From the NCBI GenBank assembly GCA_022769625.1, contig JALEJP010000057.1:1-64000 (forward strand): a stretch of 64,000 nt of DNA, given 5' to 3'. Position numbers and translations under genes: made by a program. Every line of letters begins with the position of its first letter. Position 1 is the stretch's first letter. Below the pieces are notes generated by a model that did not search any database, was not told where the DNA came from, and saw only the letters and a program-made list of their open reading frames with translations. Origin of the DNA: Lachnospiraceae bacterium (GTDB taxonomy: Bacteria; Bacillota; Clostridia; Lachnospirales; Lachnospiraceae). This document shows, piece by piece, positions 32,531-41,800 of this stretch.

Positions 32531-33520
32531 TTATTCTGATGCAGAAGCATCCGAATGGTCCGCTGTGTGATCCTGGGACTCTGTGGAGGATTCTGTCTCA
32601 GAAGAATCAGTCGTACTGGATGTGTTGCCGAGGATATCATCGGTCACATAATGATTTTTCAAATAGTCCAGCCATTTTGCACAGTACTCCGGATACATGT
32701 GAATACCGTCGCTGGTGGCATCCTGCGCCAGGGAACCCTTTCCGTCGGATAAAACTTCATTGGGATTCAGATAATAATAATTGTTGGCCTGGCAGATGTC
32801 AAGAATAATCTGATTGACTGTGTCAATATTTTTGTTGTTGACATAATCGCCGGTTTCTACTTTGGATTCTTCCACGTAGGGAACGGCACTGACGTAGAAC
32901 AGTGCATTTGGCATCATCTTGCGAAGTTCCTGAAGACAGGTGGTGTAATTTTTGCGGAATTCTTCAAAATCCGGATAGCCCAGTTCGTTGGTGCCAAGCA
33001 TAATGTACATTTTCTTATAGGAATTGTTGTACAGCGCCTGGAAAACCGTGATGTTTCCGGATGTGGTGGTAATATACGGTGTGTCAAAAATATTGGAGGA
33101 ATCCATGCCGACACCGGTCAGAAAGGTTCCCTGTGTGATACCGGACTGCAGATGAAAGCCTTCTACTCTGGAATCACCGATAAAAACCGCATCGGAAAAA
33201 TAAGACTCGTCCACTGGTGTGGCCTGAACGGGTACCATACATTCGGACTGGGAAGCATTGGCAAAGGGAGTGATGTTTTCCGGGATGGCAGGCGCCGCAT
33301 TTGCCGAACCGGTCTCGGTCTCCGATGAGGCCTCCGTCTGAAACTCTTTGGCAGAGAATACTTCGTTCAGTTCATCCTGTACCTGTTTGTGGATACCGCC
33401 CCTGGAGGCGATGTTGATGATAAGCCGACCCTCAAATACGACAAGGACCGTGAAAATAAGAATCAGTATATTGAGAAAACGCCCCGTTTTCCTGGGTTTT
33501 CTTTTTTTCTGTTGTGGCAT
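32531..33520 (-). CDS. Membrane-anchored SGNH/GDSL-family hydrolase
   Basis: This 329-residue protein has a basic N-terminus and one membrane segment (LNILILIFTVLVVFEG), then a low-complexity spacer and an SGNH esterase domain outside the cell. Block I is IGDSRVEG (catalytic S117), block III LGTNELG (N178) and block V SDGIHMYP (D271, H274). The Ser/Glu/Asp-rich tail (SSTTDSSETESSTESQ) is unusual. It lies divergently from an MBOAT acyltransferase and a DHHW protein, suggesting transfer or removal of O-acetyl groups on a surface polymer. AAAGAGGGG precedes the start. Confidence 0.85.
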   Translation of the reverse strand: MPQQKKRKPRKTGRFLNILILIFTVLVVFEGRLIINIASRGGIHKQVQDELNEVFSAKEFQTEASSETETGSANAAPAIPENITPFANASQSECMVPVQATPVDESYFSDAVFIGDSRVEGFHLQSGITQGTFLTGVGMDSSNIFDTPYITTTSGNITVFQALYNNSYKKMYIMLGTNELGYPDFEEFRKNYTTCLQELRKMMPNALFYVSAVPYVEESKVETGDYVNNKNIDTVNQIILDICQANNYYYLNPNEVLSDGKGSLAQDATSDGIHMYPEYCAKWLDYLKNHYVTDDILGNTSSTTDSSETESSTESQDHTADHSDASASE

Positions 33521-33583
33521 AATTTCCCCTCTTTATTAGATTTGATAAATAGCAGTCACATCTATTTCTGTTGTTTTCTATTG

Positions 33584-33612
33584 TTGTCTTTTCTCCTTCT
33601 ATATTATATAAT
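33584..33612 (+). promoter_or_regulatory. Promoter of the MBOAT/DHHW genes
   Basis: TTGTCT (33584-33589) and TATAAT (33607-33612) are 17 bases apart, in the 144-base region between the divergent SGNH and MBOAT genes. Confidence 0.55.
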
Positions 33613-33664
33613 AAACCCGTTAATTGTAAATAGGTAAATAATTTTTGAATGGGAGTTTTTTATT

Positions 33665-35086
33665 ATGGTTTTCAGCAGCCTGTTGTTTTTGTTCCGGTTC
33701 CTTCCGGCCGTGTTGATTCTTTATTATATAGCACCGCGTAAGCTTCGCAATGTGATCCTGCTGGCATTCAGCCTGTTTTTTTATGCCTGGGGCGAGCCGA
33801 AGTATGTATTCCTGATGCTGTTTACGATCACCATGGACTATTTTGTGGGACAGGGCATAGACAAAGCGAAAAAAGAAGGCAATCAAAAAAAAGCAAAACG
33901 TTTTCTCATGTGTTCGATTCTGGTAAATCTGTTCGTACTTGGCTTTTTCAAATATGCGGATTTTCTGATCGGGACAGTCAATTCTCTGACCGGGGCATCG
34001 ATTCCTCTGCCGGGAATTCCGCTTCCCATCGGTATTTCATTTTTTACCTTTCAGACCATGTCCTATACGATCGATGTCTATCGGGGCAACACCACGGTGC
34101 AGAAAAACTGGATCAAGTACGGTACGTACGTTTCCATGTTTCCACAGCTTATTGCCGGGCCTATCGTACAGTATAAGACCATTGCAGAACAGATGGAGCA
34201 TCGCAGGGAGAATGCAGATGATTTTGCGGAGGGCATCCACCGTTTTATGATCGGTCTTGGAAAAAAGGTACTGATTGCCAATAACATCGGTGCCCTGTGG
34301 GATACCATTGCTGCACTTCCGGTGGAAGGACTGGCAGTGGGGACGGCGTGGATTGGAGCGCTGGCCTTTACTTTTCAGATTTATTTTGATTTTTCCGGAT
34401 ACTCGGATATGGCCATCGGCCTTGGCAAAATGTTTGGTTTTCATTTTCTGGAAAATTTCAATTATCCGTATATTTCCAGAAGTATTACGGAATTCTGGCG
34501 CAGATGGCATATTTCTCTGAGTTCCTGGTTTAAGGAATATGTCTATATTCCACTTGGGGGCAATCGGGCAGGGATTGCGAAACAGATCCGGAACATTCTG
34601 ATTGTATGGATGCTTACCGGTATCTGGCACGGCGCAAGCTGGAATTATGTGGCGTGGGGCGTTTATTACGGTGTCCTTCTTCTGTTTGAAAAACTGGTGC
34701 TTGGCAGAGTGCTTCCGAAGCTTCCGTCACTGTTTCGCCGGATCTATACGATGTTTTTTGTGATCATTGGCTGGGTTCTGTTCAAATGTGAGGATATGTC
34801 CTACGGGTTATCCTATTTAAAAGCGATGTTCGGTGGTTTTGGTACCGGACTCTGGAATCAGGAAACCATCTATCTGCTGTGCAATTATGCGGTGCTTTTT
34901 GTGATCGCACTGTTTGGATCCACCATGCTTCCGAAGAGAGGAGCCGCTGTGGTCCTTGGAAACGGCAGAAAGAAAACCTGGGCGGAAAATGCCGTGGTTC
35001 TGATTTTTTACGGACTGATTTTTGTCCTGTCGGTGGCATATCTGGTGGATGCGACTTACAACCCGTTTCTGTATTTCCGTTTCTGA
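33665..35086 (+). CDS. MBOAT-family membrane O-acyltransferase (AlgI/DltB-like)
   Basis: This 473-residue polytopic protein has the signatures of membrane-bound O-acyltransferases acting in cell-envelope acylation. They are FSSLLFLFRFLPAVLILYY at the start, the central FDFSGYSDMAIGLGKMFGFHFLENFNYPY, SITEFWRRWHISLSSWFKEYVYIPLGGNR, and MLTGIWHGASWNY with the catalytic His322. It would move acyl groups (usually acetyl) across the membrane to an extracytoplasmic acceptor. The DHHW protein downstream is the likely partner, as AlgJ/AlgX-type proteins are for AlgI. The polymer acylated is not known. Confidence 0.92.
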   Translation: MVFSSLLFLFRFLPAVLILYYIAPRKLRNVILLAFSLFFYAWGEPKYVFLMLFTITMDYFVGQGIDKAKKEGNQKKAKRFLMCSILVNLFVLGFFKYADFLIGTVNSLTGASIPLPGIPLPIGISFFTFQTMSYTIDVYRGNTTVQKNWIKYGTYVSMFPQLIAGPIVQYKTIAEQMEHRRENADDFAEGIHRFMIGLGKKVLIANNIGALWDTIAALPVEGLAVGTAWIGALAFTFQIYFDFSGYSDMAIGLGKMFGFHFLENFNYPYISRSITEFWRRWHISLSSWFKEYVYIPLGGNRAGIAKQIRNILIVWMLTGIWHGASWNYVAWGVYYGVLLLFEKLVLGRVLPKLPSLFRRIYTMFFVIIGWVLFKCEDMSYGLSYLKAMFGGFGTGLWNQETIYLLCNYAVLFVIALFGSTMLPKRGAAVVLGNGRKKTWAENAVVLIFYGLIFVLSVAYLVDATYNPFLYFRF

Positions 35087-35167
35087 CAAAGACGCGCAGC
35101 GGAATGGGTGGTTTCATAACGAGAGAAAAGAGCAGTATTTGATGTATGAATTGGAGATAAATCGATT

Positions 35168-36310
35168 ATGAGTACAAAAAAGCAAAATCTGGTAAGAATT
35201 CTTTTTTTTCTGATCCTGATTTTTGGAATGACGGGGATTACGTTGATTTCCCCGAAAAGAGAGTTTTCCCAGCGTGAAAACCGTTCTCTGGCGCAAAGAC
35301 CGGAGGCTTCGGTCAGACGTTGTTTTTCCGGGGAATTCGAAAAAGATTATGAGACTTATCTTACGGACCAGTTTCCCTGGAGAGATGGATGGATCGGTCT
35401 GAAAACGTCGGTGGAGAAAGCAACGTTTAAGACCGAGACGAATGATGTTTATTTTGCAGATGAGGGCTATCTGATTGAAGCCCATACCGGAAGCTTTTCC
35501 GGCGCGACTGCATCCAACAACATCCGGTATCTGCAGACCTTTATGGAGGACTGTGCAGAACTGTACGGAAAAGACCATGTGACTGCGATGGTGGTGCCAA
35601 ATGCTGTGGATATTCTGCGTGATCTGCTTCCGGCGCATGCTTCGCCATACGATGAGGAGCTTTATCTTGCACAGATTGCACAGGCCATGCCCGAGGGCAT
35701 GTGGTTTGAAAGCGGAGAGATTTTGCGGGAACATCTGGATATTCCGCTGTATTACCGGACGGACCACCACTGGACGACGGAGGCTGCCTATTATGTATAC
35801 GAAGCCTGGGCCAGGGAAAAGGGACTGGATCCGCTTTCACTGGACCAGTACCGGAAAGAGACGGTCACCACCGAATTTAAAGGTACCATCGACGCAAAGG
35901 TGGGCGGGGAAAATGGCAGTGATGCCATCAACCTTTATATTCCGAAGGAAGAAGAACATTATCAGGTTTACCATGCCGCGGATGGGGAGACCACGGATGA
36001 TATATATGATTATTCCTGCCTGGAGACCAGAGATAAATACAGTGTGTTTTTTGGCGGAAATCAGGGACGGATTGAGGTTACTACCAATTGTGACAGTGAG
36101 AAAAGACTGCTTGTGGTGAAGGATTCCTATGCCCACTGTTTCATTCCGTTTACACTTCACAATTTTTCCCGGGTGGATTTTGTGGATCTGAGGTATTATA
36201 ATGAAAGTCTGAAAGAATATATGGAAAAGGGAGATTATACGGATATACTGTTTCTCTACAATGCAGCAGGCTTTGCGGAGGATGCAAGTCTGATCAAACT
36301 TGGAAATTAA
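35168..36310 (+). CDS. DHHW-family (AlgJ/AlgX-like) surface protein
   Basis: This 380-residue protein has one N-terminal membrane segment (ILFFLILIFGMTGITLISP) and an extracytoplasmic SGNH-like domain. The catalytic-type motif TDHHWT (D199, H200, H201, W202) gives the family its name; LVVKDSYAHCFIP near the C-terminus supplies the serine of the other motif. It lies 81 bases after the MBOAT gene and should accept acyl groups from it for transfer to a surface glycan. The 3' end slightly overlaps an upstream in-frame extension of thyA, but not the chosen thyA start. Confidence 0.88.
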   Translation: MSTKKQNLVRILFFLILIFGMTGITLISPKREFSQRENRSLAQRPEASVRRCFSGEFEKDYETYLTDQFPWRDGWIGLKTSVEKATFKTETNDVYFADEGYLIEAHTGSFSGATASNNIRYLQTFMEDCAELYGKDHVTAMVVPNAVDILRDLLPAHASPYDEELYLAQIAQAMPEGMWFESGEILREHLDIPLYYRTDHHWTTEAAYYVYEAWAREKGLDPLSLDQYRKETVTTEFKGTIDAKVGGENGSDAINLYIPKEEEHYQVYHAADGETTDDIYDYSCLETRDKYSVFFGGNQGRIEVTTNCDSEKRLLVVKDSYAHCFIPFTLHNFSRVDFVDLRYYNESLKEYMEKGDYTDILFLYNAAGFAEDASLIKLGN

Positions 36311-36335
36311 AACAGCAGGATGTCAGGAGGAAAAC

Positions 36336-37187
36336 ATGAGTTACGCAGATAAGGTGTTTAAGGAAATGTGCAGAGATATTCTGGACAATGGCGTCAGTAC
36401 AGAGGGAGAAAAGGTTCGTCCGGTCTGGGAAGACACCGGGGAGTCGGCCTACACGATTAAAAAGTTTGGCGTGGTGAACCGATATGATCTGAGAAAAGAG
36501 TTTCCGGCCCTTACGCTTCGGAAAACGGCGCTGAAGAGTGCATTTGATGAAATTCTCTGGATCTGGCAGAAGAAATCAAATAATATTCATGATCTGAATT
36601 CCCATATCTGGGATTCCTGGGCCGATGAGGATGGTTCCATCGGAAAAGCCTACGGCTATCAGCTTGGGGTAAAGCATCGTTACCGGGAAGGAATGATGGA
36701 TCAGGTGGACCGCGTTCTTTACGATCTGAAGAACAACCCTTACAGCCGCAGAATCATGACAAATCTCTATGTGCATGCGGATCTGCATGAGATGAATCTG
36801 TATCCCTGTGCCTACAGTGTTACATTTAATGTGACGCAGAGGAAAGGGGAGGAGAAGCTTACATTAAATGCGGTTCTGAATCAGCGATCCAATGATGTGC
36901 TGGCTGCGAATAACTGGAATGTGGCACAGTATGCACTGCTGGTACACATGTTTGCGCAGGTGTGCGATATGCAGGTGGGAGAGCTGGTACATGTGATTGC
37001 AGATGCACATATTTATGACCGCCATGTGCCCATGGTGGAAGAACTGATAAGCCGGGAGGAGCATCCGGCACCGAAGGTCTGGCTCAATCCGGATGTAAAA
37101 GATTTCTATGAGTTTCGGGTGGAAGATCTGCATGTGGAAGACTACGTAACGGGACCGCAGATTAAAAATATACCAATCGCTGTATGA
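36336..37187 (+). CDS. thyA: Thymidylate synthase
   Basis: ThyA methylates dUMP to dTMP with methylene-tetrahydrofolate. The 283-residue protein has the catalytic cysteine in NLYPCAYSVTFNV (C158), NQRSNDVLAANNWNVAQYALLVHM and ADAHIYDRHVP. The residue after the catalytic cysteine is Ala instead of the His seen in PCH-type enzymes, as in the Bacillus ThyA-like branch. The start was set at MSYADKVF behind TCAGGAGGAAAAC. folA follows after 27 bases, so the dihydrofolate made by ThyA is recycled by its neighbour. Confidence 0.93.
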   Translation: MSYADKVFKEMCRDILDNGVSTEGEKVRPVWEDTGESAYTIKKFGVVNRYDLRKEFPALTLRKTALKSAFDEILWIWQKKSNNIHDLNSHIWDSWADEDGSIGKAYGYQLGVKHRYREGMMDQVDRVLYDLKNNPYSRRIMTNLYVHADLHEMNLYPCAYSVTFNVTQRKGEEKLTLNAVLNQRSNDVLAANNWNVAQYALLVHMFAQVCDMQVGELVHVIADAHIYDRHVPMVEELISREEHPAPKVWLNPDVKDFYEFRVEDLHVEDYVTGPQIKNIPIAV

Positions 37188-37214
37188 TTTCCAAAGAGAA
37201 GGAGGAGAACCGAT

Positions 37215-37709
37215 ATGAATTTAATTGTTGCTGTGGATCAGAACTGGGCAATCGGAAAAGATAATGATTTGCTGGTGAGCATTCCGAATGATAAGAAAAC
37301 GTTTCGTCAGATGACCACCGGCAGGGTGGTGGTGATGGGGAGAAAGACGCTGGAAAGCTTTCCCGGCGGCCTTCCTCTGAAGAACCGGACGAATATCGTG
37401 TTGACCAGAAACCGTGATTATCATGTGAAGGATGCCGTGATCGTGCATGATCTTGGCGAGCTGTTCAATGAACTGGAGAAGTATGACACAAATGATGTCT
37501 ATGTCATCGGAGGAGAGCAGATTTACCGTCTGCTGCTGCCCTACTGTGACGTGGCACATCTGACAAAGATCGAACATGCCTACGAGGCAGATACGTATTT
37601 TCCAAATCTGGATGATCTGCCGGAGTGGAAGGTTACGGCGGTCAGTGAGGAACAGACCTATTTTGATCTGGAATATCATTTTGTAAAATATGAAAAAACA
37701 CTGCTGTGA
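37215..37709 (+). CDS. folA: Dihydrofolate reductase
   Basis: This 164-residue enzyme reduces dihydrofolate with NADPH. It has MNLIVAVDQNWAIGKDNDLL (substrate loop), the acidic residue in IPNDKKTFRQMT (D26), VVMGRKTLESFPGGLPLKNR and VYVIGGEQIYRLLLP. Its length is standard. It begins behind AGAAGGAGGAGAACCGAT and follows thyA in the same operon. ispG starts 37 bases after its stop. Confidence 0.94.
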   Translation: MNLIVAVDQNWAIGKDNDLLVSIPNDKKTFRQMTTGRVVVMGRKTLESFPGGLPLKNRTNIVLTRNRDYHVKDAVIVHDLGELFNELEKYDTNDVYVIGGEQIYRLLLPYCDVAHLTKIEHAYEADTYFPNLDDLPEWKVTAVSEEQTYFDLEYHFVKYEKTLL

Positions 37710-37746
37710 TCGCAGCAGCAGTCGGTCAGTTATACAGGAGGATTTT

Positions 37747-38808
37747 ATGTACAGAGAAAATACAAAAACAGTCCGGATTGGGGACCGCGTGATCGGCGGA
37801 GGCAATCCGATCCTGATCCAGTCCATGACCAACACAAAGACAGAAGATGTAAAAGCGACCGTGGAGCAGATACAGAGGCTGACTGCTGCAGGCTGTGACA
37901 TCATACGCTGTGCGGTGCCTACCATGGAGGCTGCCGGGGCGCTGGCAGAGATTAAAAAACAGATTTCCATTCCTCTGGTGGCAGACATTCATTTTGATTA
38001 TCGTCTGGCCATTGCCGCCATGGAAAACGGAGCAGACAAGATCCGGATCAATCCGGGTAATATCGGAAGCCGGGAACGGGTGCAGGCAGTGGTGGATGTG
38101 GCAAAGGAACGGGACATTCCCATCCGTGTGGGAGTCAACAGCGGTTCTCTGGAAAAAGAGCTGGTGAAAAAATATGACGGCGTAACGGCGGAAGGCATTG
38201 TGGAAAGTGCTCTGGACAAGGTGCACATGATAGAGGACATGGGATACGATAATCTGGTCATTAGCATCAAGTCTTCCGATGTGATGATGTGCGCCAGAGC
38301 CCATGAGATCATTGCGGCGAAGACGGAACATCCGCTGCACGTCGGCATCACGGAATCCGGAACACTGTTGTCAGGCAACATCAAATCAGCCGTGGGACTT
38401 GGCATCATTCTTTCGCAGGGCATCGGTGATACCATAAGAGTATCGCTTACCGGTGATCCACTGGAAGAAATCAAGTCTGCAAAGCTGATCTTAAGAACGC
38501 TTGGGCTGCGAAAGGGCGGCATCGAGGTGGTTTCCTGTCCCACCTGCGGACGTACACAGATTGACCTGATCGGACTGGCAAATGAGGTGGAAAATATGGT
38601 GGCAGATATACCGCTGGATCTGAAGGTAGCCGTGATGGGCTGTGTGGTCAACGGACCCGGTGAGGCGAGAGAGGCGGATATCGGCATTGCAGGCGGAAAA
38701 GGGGAAGGCCTGCTGATCAAAAAGGGTGAGACGGTAAAAAAGGTTAAGGAGGAGGAGCTTCTTGGCACTCTGCGCGAGGAACTTTTAAACTGGAAGAAAA
38801 CGGACTGA
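37747..38808 (+). CDS. ispG: 4-hydroxy-3-methylbut-2-enyl-diphosphate synthase
   Basis: IspG catalyses the penultimate MEP-pathway step with a 4Fe-4S cluster. The 353-residue protein has IGGGNPILIQSMTNT near the start, PLVADIHFDYRLA, IRINPGNIG, SCPTCGRTQIDL (cluster cysteines) and VMGCVVNGPGEAREADIGIAGG. The start at MYRENTKT has ACAGGAGGATTTT just upstream; an in-frame ATG at 37690 overlaps folA and is rejected. In many Clostridia ispG sits between rseP and polC. Here it precedes polC but follows folA. Confidence 0.95.
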   Translation: MYRENTKTVRIGDRVIGGGNPILIQSMTNTKTEDVKATVEQIQRLTAAGCDIIRCAVPTMEAAGALAEIKKQISIPLVADIHFDYRLAIAAMENGADKIRINPGNIGSRERVQAVVDVAKERDIPIRVGVNSGSLEKELVKKYDGVTAEGIVESALDKVHMIEDMGYDNLVISIKSSDVMMCARAHEIIAAKTEHPLHVGITESGTLLSGNIKSAVGLGIILSQGIGDTIRVSLTGDPLEEIKSAKLILRTLGLRKGGIEVVSCPTCGRTQIDLIGLANEVENMVADIPLDLKVAVMGCVVNGPGEAREADIGIAGGKGEGLLIKKGETVKKVKEEELLGTLREELLNWKKTD

Positions 38809-38831
38809 TTTTGGAAAGAACGGGAGATTTC

Positions 38832-41800
38832 ATGCCAAAAGATTTTTTTGAAGTATTTCCAACTCTGGAGGTAAGCGACAATTTAAGAGGATTATTTTCA
38901 CAGGCGGCGGTTACGAGAGTAACCGTCACTTCGTCCAGGGATAAAATGCGGATCTATCTGCAGAGCACCAGACTTCTGTACTGGCAGTCCCTGCGTGAGG
39001 CGGAGCGGGAGATCAGACGCCAGATTTTTCACAATGCACCGGTTGATGTACAGATTATTGTGAAATTTGTGCTTTCCAGACAGTACACACCGCGCACACT
39101 GATGGAAGAGTACAGGGAGAGTATTCTGGAGGAGCTGCGGGATTATAATATCTTTCTGTATAATATTCTGCGTCAGGCTGAGTGTACATTTACTTCCGAC
39201 GATGAGATGACCCTGGCCATTGAGGAAAATGTAGTTTCTGAGGGAAAACTGGAGGAACTCCTGCAGATTCTGGAGAAAATATTCTGTGAACGCTGCGGCA
39301 TGCATTTCAAGGTGCAGGTTGAGATGCGAACGCCGGTGGAGAGCAAAGCACACAAAAACAGTGAGATCCGCATCCGGCAGGAGGTGGATGAAATCCTGAA
39401 AAAAGCGGCGCTGCACAGCAGGAAAGAGGATTTGGAGGAAAAGCCTGCGGAGCCGAAAAAGGAAGCAGCCCGGGCAGAACAGAAAAAGACAGATACGAAG
39501 AAATCAGAGAAGCAGGAAAAGGTTCCGGCTGCGCCGGCAAAAAGACAGGCGGGCGAAAACGCGGGCTTCAAGCGGGGAGAAGGCTTTCGCAGTGTGCGGC
39601 GCTCGGACAATCCGGATGTGCTGTATGGACGTGATTTTGAAGGCGAATCGCTTGCCATTGAGCAGATCCAGAGTGAGATGGGTGAGGTTACCATCCGCGG
39701 TCAGGTGCAGAGCCTGGAGACCAGGGATATCCGCAACAATAAGACGATCCTGATGATGGAGATTACTGATTTTACCGATACGATTGTGGTGAAGCTGTTT
39801 GCCCAGACAGAGCAGGTGCCGGAGATTGTAAAGGAGATCCGGACGGGCGTATTCCTGAAAATAAGAGGTGTCACGACGATTGACCGGTTCGATGGGCAGC
39901 TGAGCATCGGTTCGATTTTTGGCATCAAAAAGATTCCGGATTTCAGGAAAGTCCGGGTGGATACCTGGCCGGAAAAACGGGTTGAGCTTCACTGTCATAC
40001 GAAAATGAGTGATATGGATGGCGTTTCAGACGTGAAGGATATCATCAAACGTGCGAAAGCATGGGGACATAAGGCCATCGCCATCACGGACCACGGAGTG
40101 GTACAGTCCTTTCCGGATGCCAACCATGCCGTTTCACCGGATGAGGATTTTAAGATTATTTACGGCTGCGAAGCTTATCTGGTGGATGATCTGCAGGATC
40201 TGGTGGTCAATTCCAGAAACCAGAGCCTGCGGGATTCCTATGTGGTGTTTGACCTGGAGACAACTGGTTTCAGCCCGGTGGCCAACCGCATCATTGAGAT
40301 CGGTGCAGTAAAGGTGGCGGACGGAAAGATTACAGAGAAATTCAGTACCTTTGTCAATCCGCAGGTACCGATCCCATATCGCATTGAGGAGCTGACCGGA
40401 ATTAACGACAATATGGTTCTGGATGCGCCAACCATCGAGACTATCCTGCCGGAATTTTTGAAATTCTGTGAGGGCTGTGTCATGGTGGCGCACAATGCGT
40501 CCTTTGATATGAGCTTTATTGAGGAAAACTGCAGGCGCCTGGGCCTGGAACGGGAATTTACCATTGTGGATACGGTGGCGCTGGCGCGTGTGCTGATGCC
40601 CCAGCTGAACCGGTTCAAGCTGGATACGGTGGCAAAGGCACTGAAGATTTCTCTGGAGAATCATCACCGGGCAGTGGACGATGCCGGGTGTACGGCAGAG
40701 ATTTTTGAAAAATTTGTGGAGATGCTGGAAGCCCGGGATGTGACGGCGCTGGATGGTGTCAATGAACTGGGCCGTTCCTCCGTTGAGAAGATCCGGAAAT
40801 TACCTTCGCATCATGCCATTTTGCTTGCCACAAACGACCTGGGAAGGATTAACCTGTACCGGCTGGTGTCCTGCTCTCATCTGAAATATTTTAACAGGAG
40901 ACCGCTGATTCCCAAAAGTGAATTTTTAAGGCACAGAGAGGGACTGCTGATCGGATCGGCCTGTGAGGCGGGAGAGCTTTATCAGGCAGTTTTAAATCAC
41001 CGTTCCGACCAGGAGATTGCAAGACTGGTAAATTTCTATGATTATCTGGAAATCCAGCCTCTTGGAAACAATGCGTTTATGATAAAAAGTGACCGGACGG
41101 ATGTGGAGAGCATGGAGGATCTGCGCGAGATCAACCGGAAGATCGTAAAGCTTGGGGAAGAGTTTGGAAAACCGGTGGTTGCCACCTGTGATGTGCATTT
41201 TCTGGATCCGGAGGATGAGGTATACCGCAGGATTATCATGGCGGGCAAAGGATTTGGCGATGCAGATGAGCAGGCACCGCTTTATCTGCGCACAACCGAA
41301 GAGATGCTCAGTGAGTTTGCCTATCTTGGCAGCGAGAAGGCGGAGGAGATCGTGATCACAAATCCAAATAAAATAGCGGATATGTGTGAAAAAATATCGC
41401 CGGTGCGCCCGGACAAGTGTCCTCCTGTCATCCCGGACTCGGACAAGACACTGCGTGAGATCTGTTACAACCGTGCGCATGAGATTTACGGGGAGGATCT
41501 GCCGGAGGTGGTGGTGGAGCGTCTGGAGAGAGAGCTCCATTCCATTATCTCCAATGGATTTGCCGTTATGTATATCATTGCCCAGAAGCTGGTGTGGAAA
41601 TCAAATGAGGATGGTTATCTGGTGGGATCCCGGGGATCCGTTGGATCTTCCTTTGTTGCCACTATGGCCGGAATTACAGAGGTAAATCCGCTGCGCCCCC
41701 ACTATTACTGCCCGACATGTCATTACAGTGATTTTGACTCCGATTATGTGAAGCCCTACGCAGGCAGGGCAGGATGTGACATGCCGGATCGAAACTGCCC

